From: Edaphochlamys debaryana
Lineage: Eukaryota > Chlorophyta > Chlorophyceae > Chlamydomonadales
Assembly (NCBI GenBank): GCA_016858145.1
Contig: JAEHOE010000002.1
Span: forward strand, 3,348,001-3,412,000
Direction of reading: 5' to 3'
DNA length: 64,000 nucleotides
A program made the position numbers and the translations under genes. The notes under the pieces were generated by a model. It saw nothing but the letters and a program-made list of their open reading frames with translations. It was not told the origin of the DNA and did no database searches. Shown here in pieces: positions 22,093 through 34,300 of the stretch (position 1 is its first letter; each line of letters begins with the position of its first letter).

Positions 22093-24465
22093 ATGTCGGA
22101 ACGCATCGCCGTCTATCTTAGCCCAAACGAGGTCTCAGCCCTGCGTGTACTAGACAAGGCTTCGGCACAGCAGTTTAGAGAGTTTCGCTCCATTCCCTTG
22201 TCGCAACCGGTCGCGACCTCGGTGTACAAGGCGCACTGGCTTTTCCCCGGCTCGGTGGAGGACCTAACTTATAAGCAGCACAAGAAGCATGTATGATTGG
22301 CTGCAGCCCTCGGGCGTCGTGGAACATCTCGCCATTTCGCTGGCGGCCACCGGCATCGTGCCTGACGACGATGTGCTAAAGTAAGGCCGCAGCGTCCACG
22401 GGCCAGAACAGGGCTGGCTGGCAGGTGCTTGCATGCACCGTAATCTGCGGAGCTGCGCCCTCGCTCTGACCGCCGCGGCGGGTGAGGCCATGGTCAGCGT
22501 GCAAGTGGCTCCTGCGGCGCTGCGCTGCCCCTGCGTCGAAACGACTGAAGCCATCAGAGTGGCCGCAAGGGCCGGCCACGTTGCCCTGGTGGATGGCTAT
22601 CGCTCGTTGAAACCTGGTACTCATTTTGGCCCTTCGGAGGCTACCCATACGACAGGCCCCGGCTTCTCGCCATTGCACGTGCCGCCGCCGCTACCTCCGC
22701 CGCCGCTCCACCCTCGCCCGCCGGGACCCCCAACGCTGCCTCTGGCGCTGCCGCGGCCGCCGCCGCGACCGCCAGCTCCAGGTCCATCTCGGACGGTGCC
22801 GGCGGCCGGCCGCTGTCCCTCGTCACCATTGCCGCTGCAGGCGACGCCGCAGCGGCGGCGGGGCTGCTGTCCACAGACCCCCGCCCAAGCGCCAGGGAGT
22901 GCGGCACCGCAGCATTGGCCGAGGCAGGCCGCGTGGGCGGCCGAGGCAGGCCACATGGGCGTGCTGGCCGTGCTGAGGCAGGCGGGCTGTGCCCTGACCC
23001 GAAGGAGCTGGCGGTTGTGGCTGCATGCTGGGGCCGTGTGGACACTGCGGCCTGGCTGGAGGAGGCCTACGGGATCAGCGCGCTCGGCCGGTCGGCACGG
23101 CGCCTGGTCGATGCAGCAGCGGCAGGCAGCCCTGGCATGATGGCGTGGCTACGGCAGAGGGGCTGCAAGCTCAGCGGCGGTGCTTGGGGGGCGGCGGCGG
23201 GCTCAGGGCACCCGGTGCGTGGGTCTCCTGGGGTTGCCAGTGGCAATTCAGGGGCGCTCAGGGCGTGTGGGGGATGGGGTCGTGTGTCGGTGCTTAGCAG
23301 GGTTGCACAATACGGCAGCCCCCGGTGCCAATACGCGTATTAGTACGCAATACGGCCCCCTCGCCGCTAATACGGCTTAATACGGCTTCAATACGGCGGC
23401 GCCCAGCCGTATTAATACGGCAGCGTACGGCAGCCCATGTGCCGCCTTGTGCACGAGCGAATGCGCTCCGCGTTCACGTAGAAGCGAAGGGAATGCGTAG
23501 GGCATCGGCTACGGCGGAACGGACGGCTGAGCTGCTGACCGACGCACCCCAGCACCCCACGTTACCCCCACCCCTCCGCCGGCCCCCGGCTGCCCGGCCG
23601 GTACCCCCGCGCCGCACGCCGTAATAATACGGCAGCGAGAGGCCGTATCCGTATTAATACGTATCCGTATCAATACGGGGACTGATACGTATCGGCAACC
23701 CTGGTGCTTAGCAGCGTTTATCGAGTCTCGGCCACTCTCACACATGGCTCAATTCCGTGCAGCTCACACGCACTCCTGGCCCGCCGCTCGAACCTCTTCC
23801 ACCCGCAGGCGGCGCTGGAGCTGCTGAGGCAGTGGCGCTGCCCCATGCCGGTAGGTGCCTGCGTCACCCTGCCGACTGCTAACCGAAGCCTGGGATGGCG
23901 GGCACTGGGAGCAAGCATTTAGCTTACGCTGCTACACTGCCCAAGGACTGGGTGGTCGGCTCAAGGCGCGGCACGCAACCCTCATGCACGTGCCTCGCGC
24001 TTGCCCCCATCGTGGCCAATCTGGACGGCGGCCGCAGAGTGCTCCGAGCTCACATTCCCGCCACACTCAAGCCCCTCAACCACCCCGTGCCCTGCCCGCC
24101 CTCGCTCCTCCCGCAGGCCTACGGCGGCCCCTGCGAGGCCGCGCTCCGCAGGGGTGACCTCCGCACCCTGGACCAGCTGCAGCGCTGCGGACTGCCCTGC
24201 CCCCAGCACGTCGCGGAGGCAGTGGTGGGATTCAGGTCCAAGCACGCCTTGCTTGCAGGAGGCGCTGTGGCGGCTGGGATCCGAGGGTGCGGCCGTGGAG
24301 TGGACTAAGCTGGTGAAGGACCAGACCCTGCGGGCGCTGGCGCAAGGGGCGGTGGCTTGTGTGTGTGTGTGTGTGGCCGCAGCGGCTGAGAGGCGAGCGC
24401 GTGACTGGCTCGTGGAGGGCGCGGGCAAGGGGGGGCTTCCGTACTGGGTGATAGATTAGGCTGAA
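22093..24465 (+). pseudogene. ankyrin-type repeat protein gene with several frameshifts
   Basis: From ATG 22093 the frame encodes ERIAVYLSPNEVSALRVLDK, then SIPLSQPV and KAHWLFPG. This is the N-terminal signature of a large volvocine family of ankyrin-type repeat proteins. Homology then jumps frame near 22290, where WLQPSGVVEHLAISLAATG continues one base out and stops at 22381. It jumps again near 22515 (CKWLL versus CPCVETTEAIRVAARAGHV), near 22910 and near 22995 (AEAGHMGVLAVLRQAGCAL versus ELAVVAACWGRVDTAAWLEE). Later pieces fit as exons at 23809-23850 (AALELLRQWRCPMP) and from 24117 (PCEAALRRGDLRTLDQLQRCG). A run of GT dinucleotides at 24357-24374 lies in the last frame. Neighbouring genes keep frame across dozens of exons, so random assembly error is a poor explanation and decay is more likely. 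Unrecognised introns could remove some of the breaks. Confidence 0.65.
23298..23703. mobile_element. 406-bp hAT-like miniature transposon with 8-bp target duplication
   Basis: The element begins CAGGGTTGC and ends with the exact inverse, GCAACCCTG. It is flanked on both sides by GTGCTTAG (23290-23297 and 23704-23711). An 8-bp duplication fitting nTnnnnAn, plus a terminal repeat starting CAGGG, is the hallmark of the hAT superfamily. The interior is full of TAATACGG/CCGTATTA motifs in both orientations near each end, as expected of subterminal transposase-binding repeats. There is no coding capacity, so movement would need a transposase from elsewhere. It lies between two exon remnants of the ankyrin-type locus. 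Confidence 0.85.
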
Positions 24466-25386
24466 GGGATGCGGCAGCAGCAAGAGGAGGAGGCGAGGTG
24501 GTCGCTTTAGAAGCGTGGTGGGACTGACAGCTGGGCGGGGACGCGCAGGGGAGGCAAGCCTTGGGCGTCGGTCGGGAAGGTGAGCCGTTGGGCTGGTGCT
24601 TGAGTGCGGGGTCGGGGCAGTCCCGGCCATAACGGAAGGCGGCTTGGGGGAGGAGGTGGACGACGCAGAGTATGGGCCAGAGGCTCAACATGAGGAGACG
24701 TGACCAGTGTGCCCGCAATTTGAGGTGCAAAGACTGCGAGATGCTTGGCTGGTGGCGGGTGGGGCGGGCGGCAACGAGAGCGTTGTGCAGAGCGTGCAGC
24801 GGCATGTGCTGCAAGGGAGGCGGATCTTACTGCGCCAGGATGGGCGAGTACTGTAACCCAAGAGCGCTGCAGCATGACGGCGGCTGTGTCTGTCTTTCTG
24901 GACTGCGCGTGGCGGCCGACCGAGCGCGCAGCCGGGTGCCGGGGGTTCCGGGGCATGAAGGAGGGGTTCGTGCCTGCCGTCCTCGACGTACGCTCACGTC
25001 ACTGAACGTCCTCGCGTTTCGCGAACCACAACTTGGACGTTATGCTTGACACCTGCGACATCCTCCACTCCAAGCAGCTAGGCGTTTCGTACCTGTGGAA
25101 GTGCGCCATACGTCTGCACCCCCAAGTGTCCTAGAGGCTTGAGCAGGCCCAATGACTGTGCGGATGGAGACTACTAAACAACACGAAGCACTATTCAGCA
25201 CTTACATGGCAGGTTGACTTAATACCCCGCGCGTTGCTCCTGAACGTCAAGGACCACCGTAATCTAGAGCTATATGATATGGAGCCGATACGTAGGAGCT
25301 CCGAAGACGCTTGTGAGCAGCGCGGCCCCATGGTTGGGCGCTGCGTCGCAAGTTTCGAGGGACGTCGCTAGCAGCAGTGATAGACG
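24466..25386. other. intergenic between the ankyrin-type pseudogene and the giant SRCR gene
   Basis: No convincing gene is present. A Cys-rich plus-strand frame at 24672-25049 starts with ATG but has no family resemblance. A 27-bp stretch at 24797-24823 is identical to 20669-20695 and appears to be a dispersed repeat fragment. The last few hundred bases should include the promoter of the giant gene. Confidence 0.4.
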
Positions 25387-28300
25387 ATGACACGAAAGAC
25401 GTCAGGCGAATGGAGGGCTGACCGTGTGGCGGTCGCCCTGGCTGTCCTGGCCATCGCCATCCACGCCCGTGGGGGGCGTGCCGCCGCAGCGCCAGCCGTC
25501 GTCGACGGTGGGTTCGTGGGGTGCGGTCGGGAGGGCATCTCAGCAGGCCAGGGCATAGGGGAACGCGTCATGGAGCCATCGTCCGTGGGGAAAAGTGTCT
25601 GGGGGAAGGCGTGGAGGTCGAATGGGCATCCCCTCCGGCACCCCCCCAAGCAACCTTAGGTTGTTCAGGTTGCGAGGGGACATTCTCGGTAGCCACCTTT
25701 TTACGACCTGGCATCTATACTGCCAGGCGTGCAGCCCTGCATCTACGCGCCTGGCCCCCTGTCACGGAGCGCACCTGCGCACCCCCGTCACGCGACCCTC
25801 GCGCCGCTTCCGCAGGCGCCCTGCAGCTCATCAACCCTCTGCCGCCGAGCAGCAATACAAGCGGCGCGGGAGTGCTGCTGTTGCTGCACTCGGGCGAGTG
25901 GCGGCCGGTGTGCGACGACGGGTTCGGGGCGGCGGAGGCCTACGTGGCGTGCGGCCAGCTGCTGGGCTTCCCGGAGTGGTACGGACCGGGCAACGCGGGG
26001 CAAGTGGTCGGCAACACCTTCTGGGTGGCGAACGCCTCCGCCTGGCTGGATCAGGTGGGATCCCGGCATGTGTTGGGACAGGGAGGCGCGAGGGCTCTCG
26101 TAGAGTTGAGTTGCGTGTTGACGTGTGCGTGACCTGGGGCGCCAGCGCATGGCGGCGCGCAGATCAAGGGCGGGCTGGGCCTTGTGAGTTCGCCACTAGG
26201 CGGACGTGCAGCGCGTTAACAGTCGACTGCGGTGCATGTAAGCACATTAGGTTCGGAGTAATCCGCCACGACTACCGCTGCGTGCTTTCTCGATATGCCG
26301 CAACGCCCCTTCGACCCCGTTAGGTGGCCTGCAACGGGACCGAAGCCCGGCTGACGGACTGCTGGCATTCGGCGTGGGGCGTGTCGGACTGCGTGAGGGA
26401 GGAGGCAGTGGCCGTGAGCTGTCCCACGGGTGAGCAGTGGCCTGCAGTGGCTTTGTCACACGCGGGCTCAGCAGCTCACCGGCTGAGTGCCCACGCTTGC
26501 TCTGCCCGCTATCCGCTTCGAGCGGGTTGTTGGTACGGGGTGCGAGCAGGGGACGCGAGAGCGTACAGCCCACACACGTGCCCCCTGTCGTACGCTTCAT
26601 CCCGGTGCCCCCGGTCCCACACGTGCCCCTGTCGTACGCCCCATCCCCCCGAGCGCAGGTCCCAGGGCGCCCCCGGCCCCTCCCGACAACGACCTGCAGG
26701 AGGCCATCGAGGATGCCGGCGGCGCAGGTGGGAGGGGGCCCTGTGGAGCGATGGAGGGGGCAGAGGTGTGCAGCACAGGGCGCTGAGCCGGCCCTTCGGC
26801 TGTGCTAGTATGCCCGGCGTGTGAGGCCGTGGCGGTAGACTCGTGCCGGTAGACTCGTGGCTGGATGTCGTCTCCTGCCATGGGGCGGACCCTCTTCACC
26901 TGCCGCCCGTGCTGTCCCCATGCAGGCGGCGACGAGCCGGTGGCAGTGGACGCAGGCGTCGACCAAGCGCTTCCATCCCACAACGCAACGGGCCATTCTG
27001 ATGGTCAGTCTGGATGCGAATTCACATTGTGGACTAGGAGCGCTCCTACGCGGATTTCCGGCACACCCTATCGCACCTAAGCTCAGCCAGACAAGCATAC
27101 AACGGTCCAGCGGCCTCCTGCTTGAAGCGCGTCTTCCCTCGGCCCCAAACCAACCGCAGGCGAGCTCCGCCTGGTCGGTGGCAGCACTCCCAGCGAGGGC
27201 CGTCTGGAAGTGGCGTACCGGCAGCAGTGGGGCACCGTGTGCGGTTTCATGTTTGGACCCGAGGACGCGAGGGTGGCGTGCCGGGCCCTGGGCCTCCCGC
27301 ACGAAGGAGCTCAGGTGCTGGATGCGCGCGTGTTCTCGCAGCTCGGCACGCCTGGGGACCTGGGGAACCCCGCTCAGGCCCCACCGATATGGCTGGACAA
27401 TCTGGGGTGCAGTGGGACGGAGACCAGCCTCACGCAGTGCCCCAGCAACGGCTGGGGCGTGTCGGGGTGCACCCACCTTCAAAACGTGGGGCTGCGGTGC
27501 GCGGCGGCTGCGAGCGGCATCGGGTCAGCTTCTAACAGCACTCAAGGTGGGCCGGGCTTTGGGTGAAGATTGGGCTGGGGTGCCAACCCCGGTGCTGTTT
27601 CTCCTCAGCAGGGCTCCATGAAGAGATGCCCCGTGGCCTGGCCCCAGACTAAGCAACTAAAAACTACTGATTTACCTCACTCCTGTTCCCACCGTCTTCC
27701 CCCTTCGCCCCATCGCCGCAGCAGGCTCGATTCGTCTCCGGTTGGACTCCCCTCCGTCGGGGGGCCGTGTGGCGGGGGTGGTGGAGGTGCTGCATAAGGA
27801 CACGTGGGGCCGCATCTGCCTCACCCCCGCCACCACCGCCGCCACCTACGCCGTCCTCTGCCGGGAGCTGGGCTATGAGGCTGAGGGCGCAGCGCCAGAG
27901 CCGGGGCTGTCCCGTGACCTCAAGCACCGCACCACCTACCGGCCCTTCTGGCTTGCTGACGTGGCGTGCGGTGGCGGCGAGGCCAGCGTACGGCACTGCC
28001 GTAGCCTGGGCTGGGGGGCGCACAGCTGCGACCCTCTTGGGTTTCACGAGCAGCCCCTGGCCCTCAGCTGCGCACTGCCGGCAGGAGGTGAGCGGGGTCT
28101 CGCCAGGGTAACACGGTTTGCGGTTTCCGGTTTCCGGTTTTCCTTGTCCCGCCCGTGAACAGCGTAACCGACGGCATGCGTTTCTTCAGCATGACCGGCA
28201 CCTGACCGCCACCCTTTCGGCCCCACCGCGCCCTCAGCCAACTCCTCTGTTTCGGCAAGCGATCCGGCCCTCGCCACACCGCCGGTCATCCCACCTCCGG

Positions 28301-31300
28301 CCCGGACCGGGGCCAACGAGACGGCCGTTTGCGCGCTGACCCTCATTGGCCGGGGCTCTGCGGAGGAGCTTTCCCAGGCTTCCGCGTTCGGGGAGGACAG
28401 CCAACTTCTGTCCGCCTCCCTGCACTGCCGGACCGCCTCGGGGGCACCGCTGCCGGTGGCTGCGGGGAAGCGCCTAGCGGTGAGACAGACCCCGCTTGGT
28501 GTAAACACTTGTTGCGGGACTGCATTGGGCGCCACCTAGGGTCCGAGACGCTTCACTGCGGCGGCTACTGGGCCAGACTCCGGGCTACGCGCCTCACGTT
28601 ATTCCTCGCCCTGCCATGTTTCCCTCCCCGTCTTCCCCAGGACCTCCTGAACATCACCGCGGGCTCCCACTCAGGCGTCAGTCTCACCCAGCGCATGCAA
28701 GCCGGCAACGACACGGCACTGGACGAGGAGTGGGGCCTGACCTTCTCCGGCCTCGAGGCCCTGGCCCTGGTCGACTCGGTCGTGAGGGACATCCGCCTCA
28801 GCAGGGCCGGGCCGCTGCTGCAGTTCGTCGACTGCGCCACGCTCGCCCTCACCAACGTGACCCTCACACGCCTGTACGGAGCAAAGGTGTACAAGTCAGT
28901 GCCTTCTGTGCTGTACGACACAGCCGGATCGCCAACAGATGTCCGGTTCTTCTGCCGCCCTGCCTATCGGATCTATGGACCTTTGTTCGCCACTGGCCTC
29001 GGCACAGCAAACTTAACCAACGTCGCGTGCTCGGACGTGATGGACTCGCACGGCTGGTCGTGCTTTTACTTCCGCTTCCAAAGCGACGTACCTGTGGATG
29101 CCGCGTCAGGTCCGAGCATGCAGGTACGTGCGGCATCCATCGGGGCGCACAGATCCTGGTATAGCAATGGAGCTTGAACTGCTCTGCCGGCCCCGTTTGG
29201 CGCTGCGGTATCCTAACCAACCCCTTGCGCCCATGCAACCGCCACCCCGCAGCTCAACATGACCAACTGCAGCATCACGGGAAACACCGTAGCGTACGGC
29301 GGTTTCTACGACACCTCCTGGTACGACGACTCGGTTTCCAACGCGCGCTTCAACAACGATCCGATCCCGTGCCTCCGCGAGTCGGTTGGATACGGCGCCA
29401 TCGTGGTCACCTCTGAGGATGCACCGGCAGTTGGGCTGCAGATCGTGGTCAAGAGCTCGGAGCTCAGCTTCAACAGCGGGCACCGAGGGTCTGCGCTTTC
29501 GGTCCTGCCGGGGCAGCTGAAACTGGCCGACGGCTTCTTTGGCGTGATTTTGGTGGGCACGAGGGGTGCAGAGGGCGGACGGGGGGCTTGAGGTGCGGTT
29601 ACCGTACTCTGAGGCAAAGGGTCTGGGGTGTGAGAGGGCCCGGTGTGAGCGTTCCTCGCCCGGGTCGTGGGGCCCATGTCTCAAGCGTCTGCCTCTCCGG
29701 CGCATGGCCGCGCCACGGTTCCACTTCGCCCGCTGGGAATCGTGGGGTATCTCGGGGTTCGGGGGGTTCTGGGCGCTACTCGGGTGCTTGGCCAGGGCTT
29801 GACATGCAATGGGAGTCATGCACGTCGGCATCTCTGGCGCATGTATGTCCTTTCCACGGCAGCTCTTTACCCTCACGCACGTTCCCTTCCGCCTGCCCTC
29901 AGAACATGACCAACGGCTCCCTCGTGGGCAACGCGGCCCGCGCGCACGAGGCGCTGTGGTGGCCCGAGTGGCCCTGCGACGCGTCCTTCTCGGGGGGGGC
30001 GCTCTACCTCGCATCCACGCAACGGGACGTCAAGTAAGCCGACAGGAATGGGTGGAGCTAGCAGGGAGTAGCCAAGGTCTTGAAGCCGTGGTCTTGAAGC
30101 CATGGAATGGCGGCCTGGAGCTTTCAGGCCGACTGCACGGTTTAATGCGAGGCGCGGCCTGGGGCTTTCATACCACCAGGGCTAAGGATGTCCCGGCAGC
30201 CACGTGACCAGCCTGGGCTCGCGGCCCGTCCCGCCTCACGCAGGGCCTACGTGGAGCTGTCGAACCAGACGCGCGTGCTGCGTAACTCTGCGGCTCGTGA
30301 CGGCGGTGCAGTGTACAGCTCAATGATGGCCTGGACTGCCGTACTCAACGCCTCGCAGCTGGTGAGGTATCGGGACATGCGTGAGCGCCCTTGAGTCAAG
30401 CCCTGGAGCAAAGCCGGGACGTAGGCTGAGGTTCTCCATCCTCTTTCTTGGACTCTTGTGCGATAGCTAGCCCCTACACATACCAAACCGCCCACCCACA
30501 GGCGCACAACAACGCCACCTGCGGCGACGGCGGTGCCATCTCAAGCGACTGCTTCCAAGACACCACGTGAGTGCATCGCCCAAGCCAACCGGTCTAACGC
30601 CTCCATTGCATGCGCACGCCCCCGCCCCCCCCCCCGCCCCTGATCTTTGTCATATGTATGCTGCCGTACGCCGTTGATCCGCAGGTTCGGCATCTTCCCG
30701 GATGTACGCTTCTACCTGTACGAGAGCTCGGCCGTGTTCAATAATAGCGCCGGCGGGAACGGCGGCGCCCTCGACGTTGCCTGGTCGGGTATCTCATTGC
30801 TCGCGGTACGCATGGGGTGGCGTAATAGGAGGTATTGCGCACTGGGTGATGCCTGGGCAGGATTCCTACCGTTACAGGTGGCGCTGGGCGGCGGTCAGCT
30901 GCACGCTCCTAGGCAGTAGTGTGCGCTGATGCAGTGCGAGTCACGTGCTGCTTAGAGGCTTGGAGCCCGAGGTTGTATCGCCCGGTGGGGCAACCCGGGT
31001 CGGGCCTGATTGAGCCAGGTCCTTAGCAGCACACGTACCTAGCACTGGTTCTGACTTTGTGGCAATCTATCAGTAATACATTAGTCGACAAGTGTTAGCT
31101 GTGGCGGTGTTGAAGACGTCCCGTGCCTTGACCCCACGTGCCAGGTGCGCGAGAGCGTGCTGGTCAGGAACACCGCCTCTGGATCGGCGGGCGGCGGCGC
31201 GCTGCGGGTGGGCGCCGCCTTCATCATGGTCGTACAGGTCATGAACAGCAGCCACGTGTCGTACAACACCGCCACGAAGGGCGACGGTGGGTACCTCGCG

Positions 31301-34300
31301 CGAACAGCTTAGCCTGACCCACGCGCGGGCGGGGTGCTCCCGACTTGGGCCAAGCTGGGCCGGCAAGCATCTCTCAACCGTCCTTTCCACAGTATCAAAA
31401 ATGTCCCCCGATTCGCCCCGCCCGCCCTTTGCCTGTCCCGCCGTCCAGGTGGGGCCATCACGGGCAGGGGCTTCGGCATGTCCACGTCAGATACCAGCGT
31501 CGCCTCCGCCATCTACGTCTACACCATGAACGACACCACGCTCCAGGTGCGCTTGCCCCATCCAACTCGGGCCCTAGCGGAGCGTGTGGGTGGTAGTCAC
31601 AGCGCCTATCTTCTGGCTGTCTGTACGGCTGTCTGTCTTCTGGTTGTCATCGCACGCGTGTAACTCCCTCTCCCTCTCTGTCTGTACAGGGCAACCGGGC
31701 GCTCCAAGGCGCGGGCGGCGTGGGCAACTTCGAGGCCTTCCAGAACATGACCCTGGGCTTCAACCGCACCTGGATCCTGGACAACAGCGCGCGGGCCTCG
31801 GGCGGGGCCTTCAACGTCGAGCCGCTCGATGGGGGCAACTACAACATGCTAGTAATCTCGAGCATCGTGAGCGGCAACACGTGCGGCGTGGAGGGGCTGT
31901 TTGCGGACGGCGGCGCCTTTTCAACAATGGAGCAGGGCGCCGTCTTGGTGAGGAGCGGGGTTACATGGCCTTGAGTTGTGCTGCCTGGGTAGAAGGGGAA
32001 GCGAGGTCCACATGCTCTGTGGGATGACTCTTTCTCGCTTGTGAGCTGCTAAGGTGCCTCCCGTCATCCCTCACCAGGTCCGGAACTCGACCTTCGTGAA
32101 CAACTCGGCGAGCGGTGATGGGGGCACATTCGGGATTCTGGGTTTCTGCCAGCACCTCAGCATCGGCAGCAGCACCTTTGCCGGCAACACGGCGGGCAAG
32201 TCGGGCGGTGTGGTGGCCGTCAAACACCCCGGAGTGGAGCAGCTCGACGTGAGTGCGCGAGCGCGAGGGAATGAGAGCCTAGCCGGCACGGGTCGGGCTG
32301 GCCGGCGTGTGCCGAGGGTTACTTATATGGAGCGTAGAGTTGGGCCGGCTACGGAGAGTGTCCCTTACCAGGCGCCCTGCCCCTCACTGACCTTGCAGAT
32401 CTCGGACAGCCATGTGCTGAACAACACGGCCGTCGGCTCGGGCGGCGCGCTCTCGCTCTTGGGGACTTATGCCGCCGCCGCGGACTTTCGAAACACCACG
32501 ATTGAGGGCAACCGGGCCCTCACGGCTGGAGGCGGAGCCATCGACTGGCAGGTGGGGTTTGGGTGTCTTGGCCGGCCTGAATGCGAACAAGCGGTCTGCG
32601 GATATAGGACCAGGACAGAGGGTTCACGACCCTCAGACATGAGAGCTCGCGGCCTGTACTCTCCTACCTCGCAGGTCCGCATCCCGGACGCCCACCCCCT
32701 GGCTGGGGGAACCCTTCGGAGCCCGGTGATCAGCCTCACGGCCACCACGCTCCGCAACAACCAAGCCAGCTTCGGGCAAGGCGGCGGCTTGTTTGTGCGG
32801 CCGCGGGCTCCCGCGCTCCCCGCCAATGCCACCGGGCATCGACCCAACATGACCATCCTCATCCGCAACGGCTCGCTCTTTGAAGGCAACACCGCTGCCG
32901 GGTCGGGCGCCGGGCTGAACCTGCTGGCTTCGCGGCAGGAGCTGGACGTCTTTGTCGCGGTGGACCAATCTTGGTTCGTCAGCAATCGGGCCGGTGACTC
33001 GGTGTCATCAGTCACCGGCAGCGGCGCCTCTGGCGGCGGCATCTCGCTGGGCTACACGGGCAGCGTCGATGCTGGGAGCCCCTCGGCCTGCGGACTACTA
33101 GTCAGTCGGAGCACGTTCTATGGCAACCGCTGCGGAGGCGGTGGCGGTGGAGCCTTGGTCTTGACATCATGTGTGGCCAACGTCACGATGAGCACTTTCA
33201 ACGCCAACACCGCTTCATATGAGGGAGGCGCCATCTCGCTAGCCGAGGAGGAGATCATGACGGCGCCAGGCGTGACCACGGTCGCAAACGTAACGGCAGT
33301 GTTCCCGTGGGGCCCAGGTGCGCGTGAGGCACGACCGCTGCTGCTGCTTCCCATCTATCGGTTCCAACGGCTCTCAACCAGCGTCATGTTTTCAGATTAA
33401 CAGCATAGAGAGCGCTTTCGCTGATTGCGACAGCATTCAGCGTCATGTCCTCAGACCGCGCGCCGGCCTCCGCTGAACGCACCCTCCCGCTCTTCTTCCC
33501 TCGCCCCCTGCAGGCGAGAATACCACAGCCGCGCGGCGTCGTCTGACGAGCCTCGCCTCGTACGGCGCACCATATGTGCCGTACGGCTCGGGCGGGCAGC
33601 CGTACGCACTTCACGTGGAGTTCAGCAGCTTCACCAACTGTACGTCCGTTTCTGCTGCCGGTGGTGCCGTCTACACAAGAGTGCGGGGCCTTCTGCGCCT
33701 AGCCTCTACAAAGTTCATCTCTTGTAGCGCGGGAGTCTACGGAGGCGCCGTGGCGTCCGCGTTCAGCCTTCTCAACGTGACAGATCAATCGGCTGACTCG
33801 AGCACTCCACGGCTGGACATCTCAGGGGGCTCGTTTGTTGCCAACACTGCGGATGCGGACGGCGGGGCACTAATTGTCAATTGGGCGGGCCTGCTGCGTG
33901 TGCGGCAGACACGGTTTGAGGGAAACGTCGCTGGGTACGGTGACAAAGGCCGCGGCACCGGTGGGGCTATCTGCATGGTCGTGCAGGCTCCCCAGCAGCC
34001 TGACGTCCTCCGGGCCTTTGCCAGCGGTTCTGGAGGCGAAAGCAGCGATGCTTCTGCTGCGGGCGGCGGCGGGGCGATCGTGTTGGATGTGGAGGGCTCG
34101 GCCTTCACCAACAACTCCTGCACGTCGAGCGAGACGGCTGGAGGGGGAGCCATCTTCGCAGGCTTCGAAAGCACTGGTGCGGTTTCAGCTGCGTGGCGGG
34201 TTTCAGCTGTGGAGTCCTTCCCTTGCCGAAGGGCCTAGGCTTGACGCCCGAGCTGAAAGACAGACGGAGCTTGACCGACATGCGGGGTGCGCACCTGTGT

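Noticed and set aside
24672..25049. Cys-rich 125-codon frame
   Set aside because: Cys spacing does not match a known finger or EGF-like domain, and the region is probably intergenic.
25595..26323. 242-codon frame overlapping the first SRCR exon
   Set aside because: It is out of frame with the SRCR motif and runs through introns, so it is a shadow frame.
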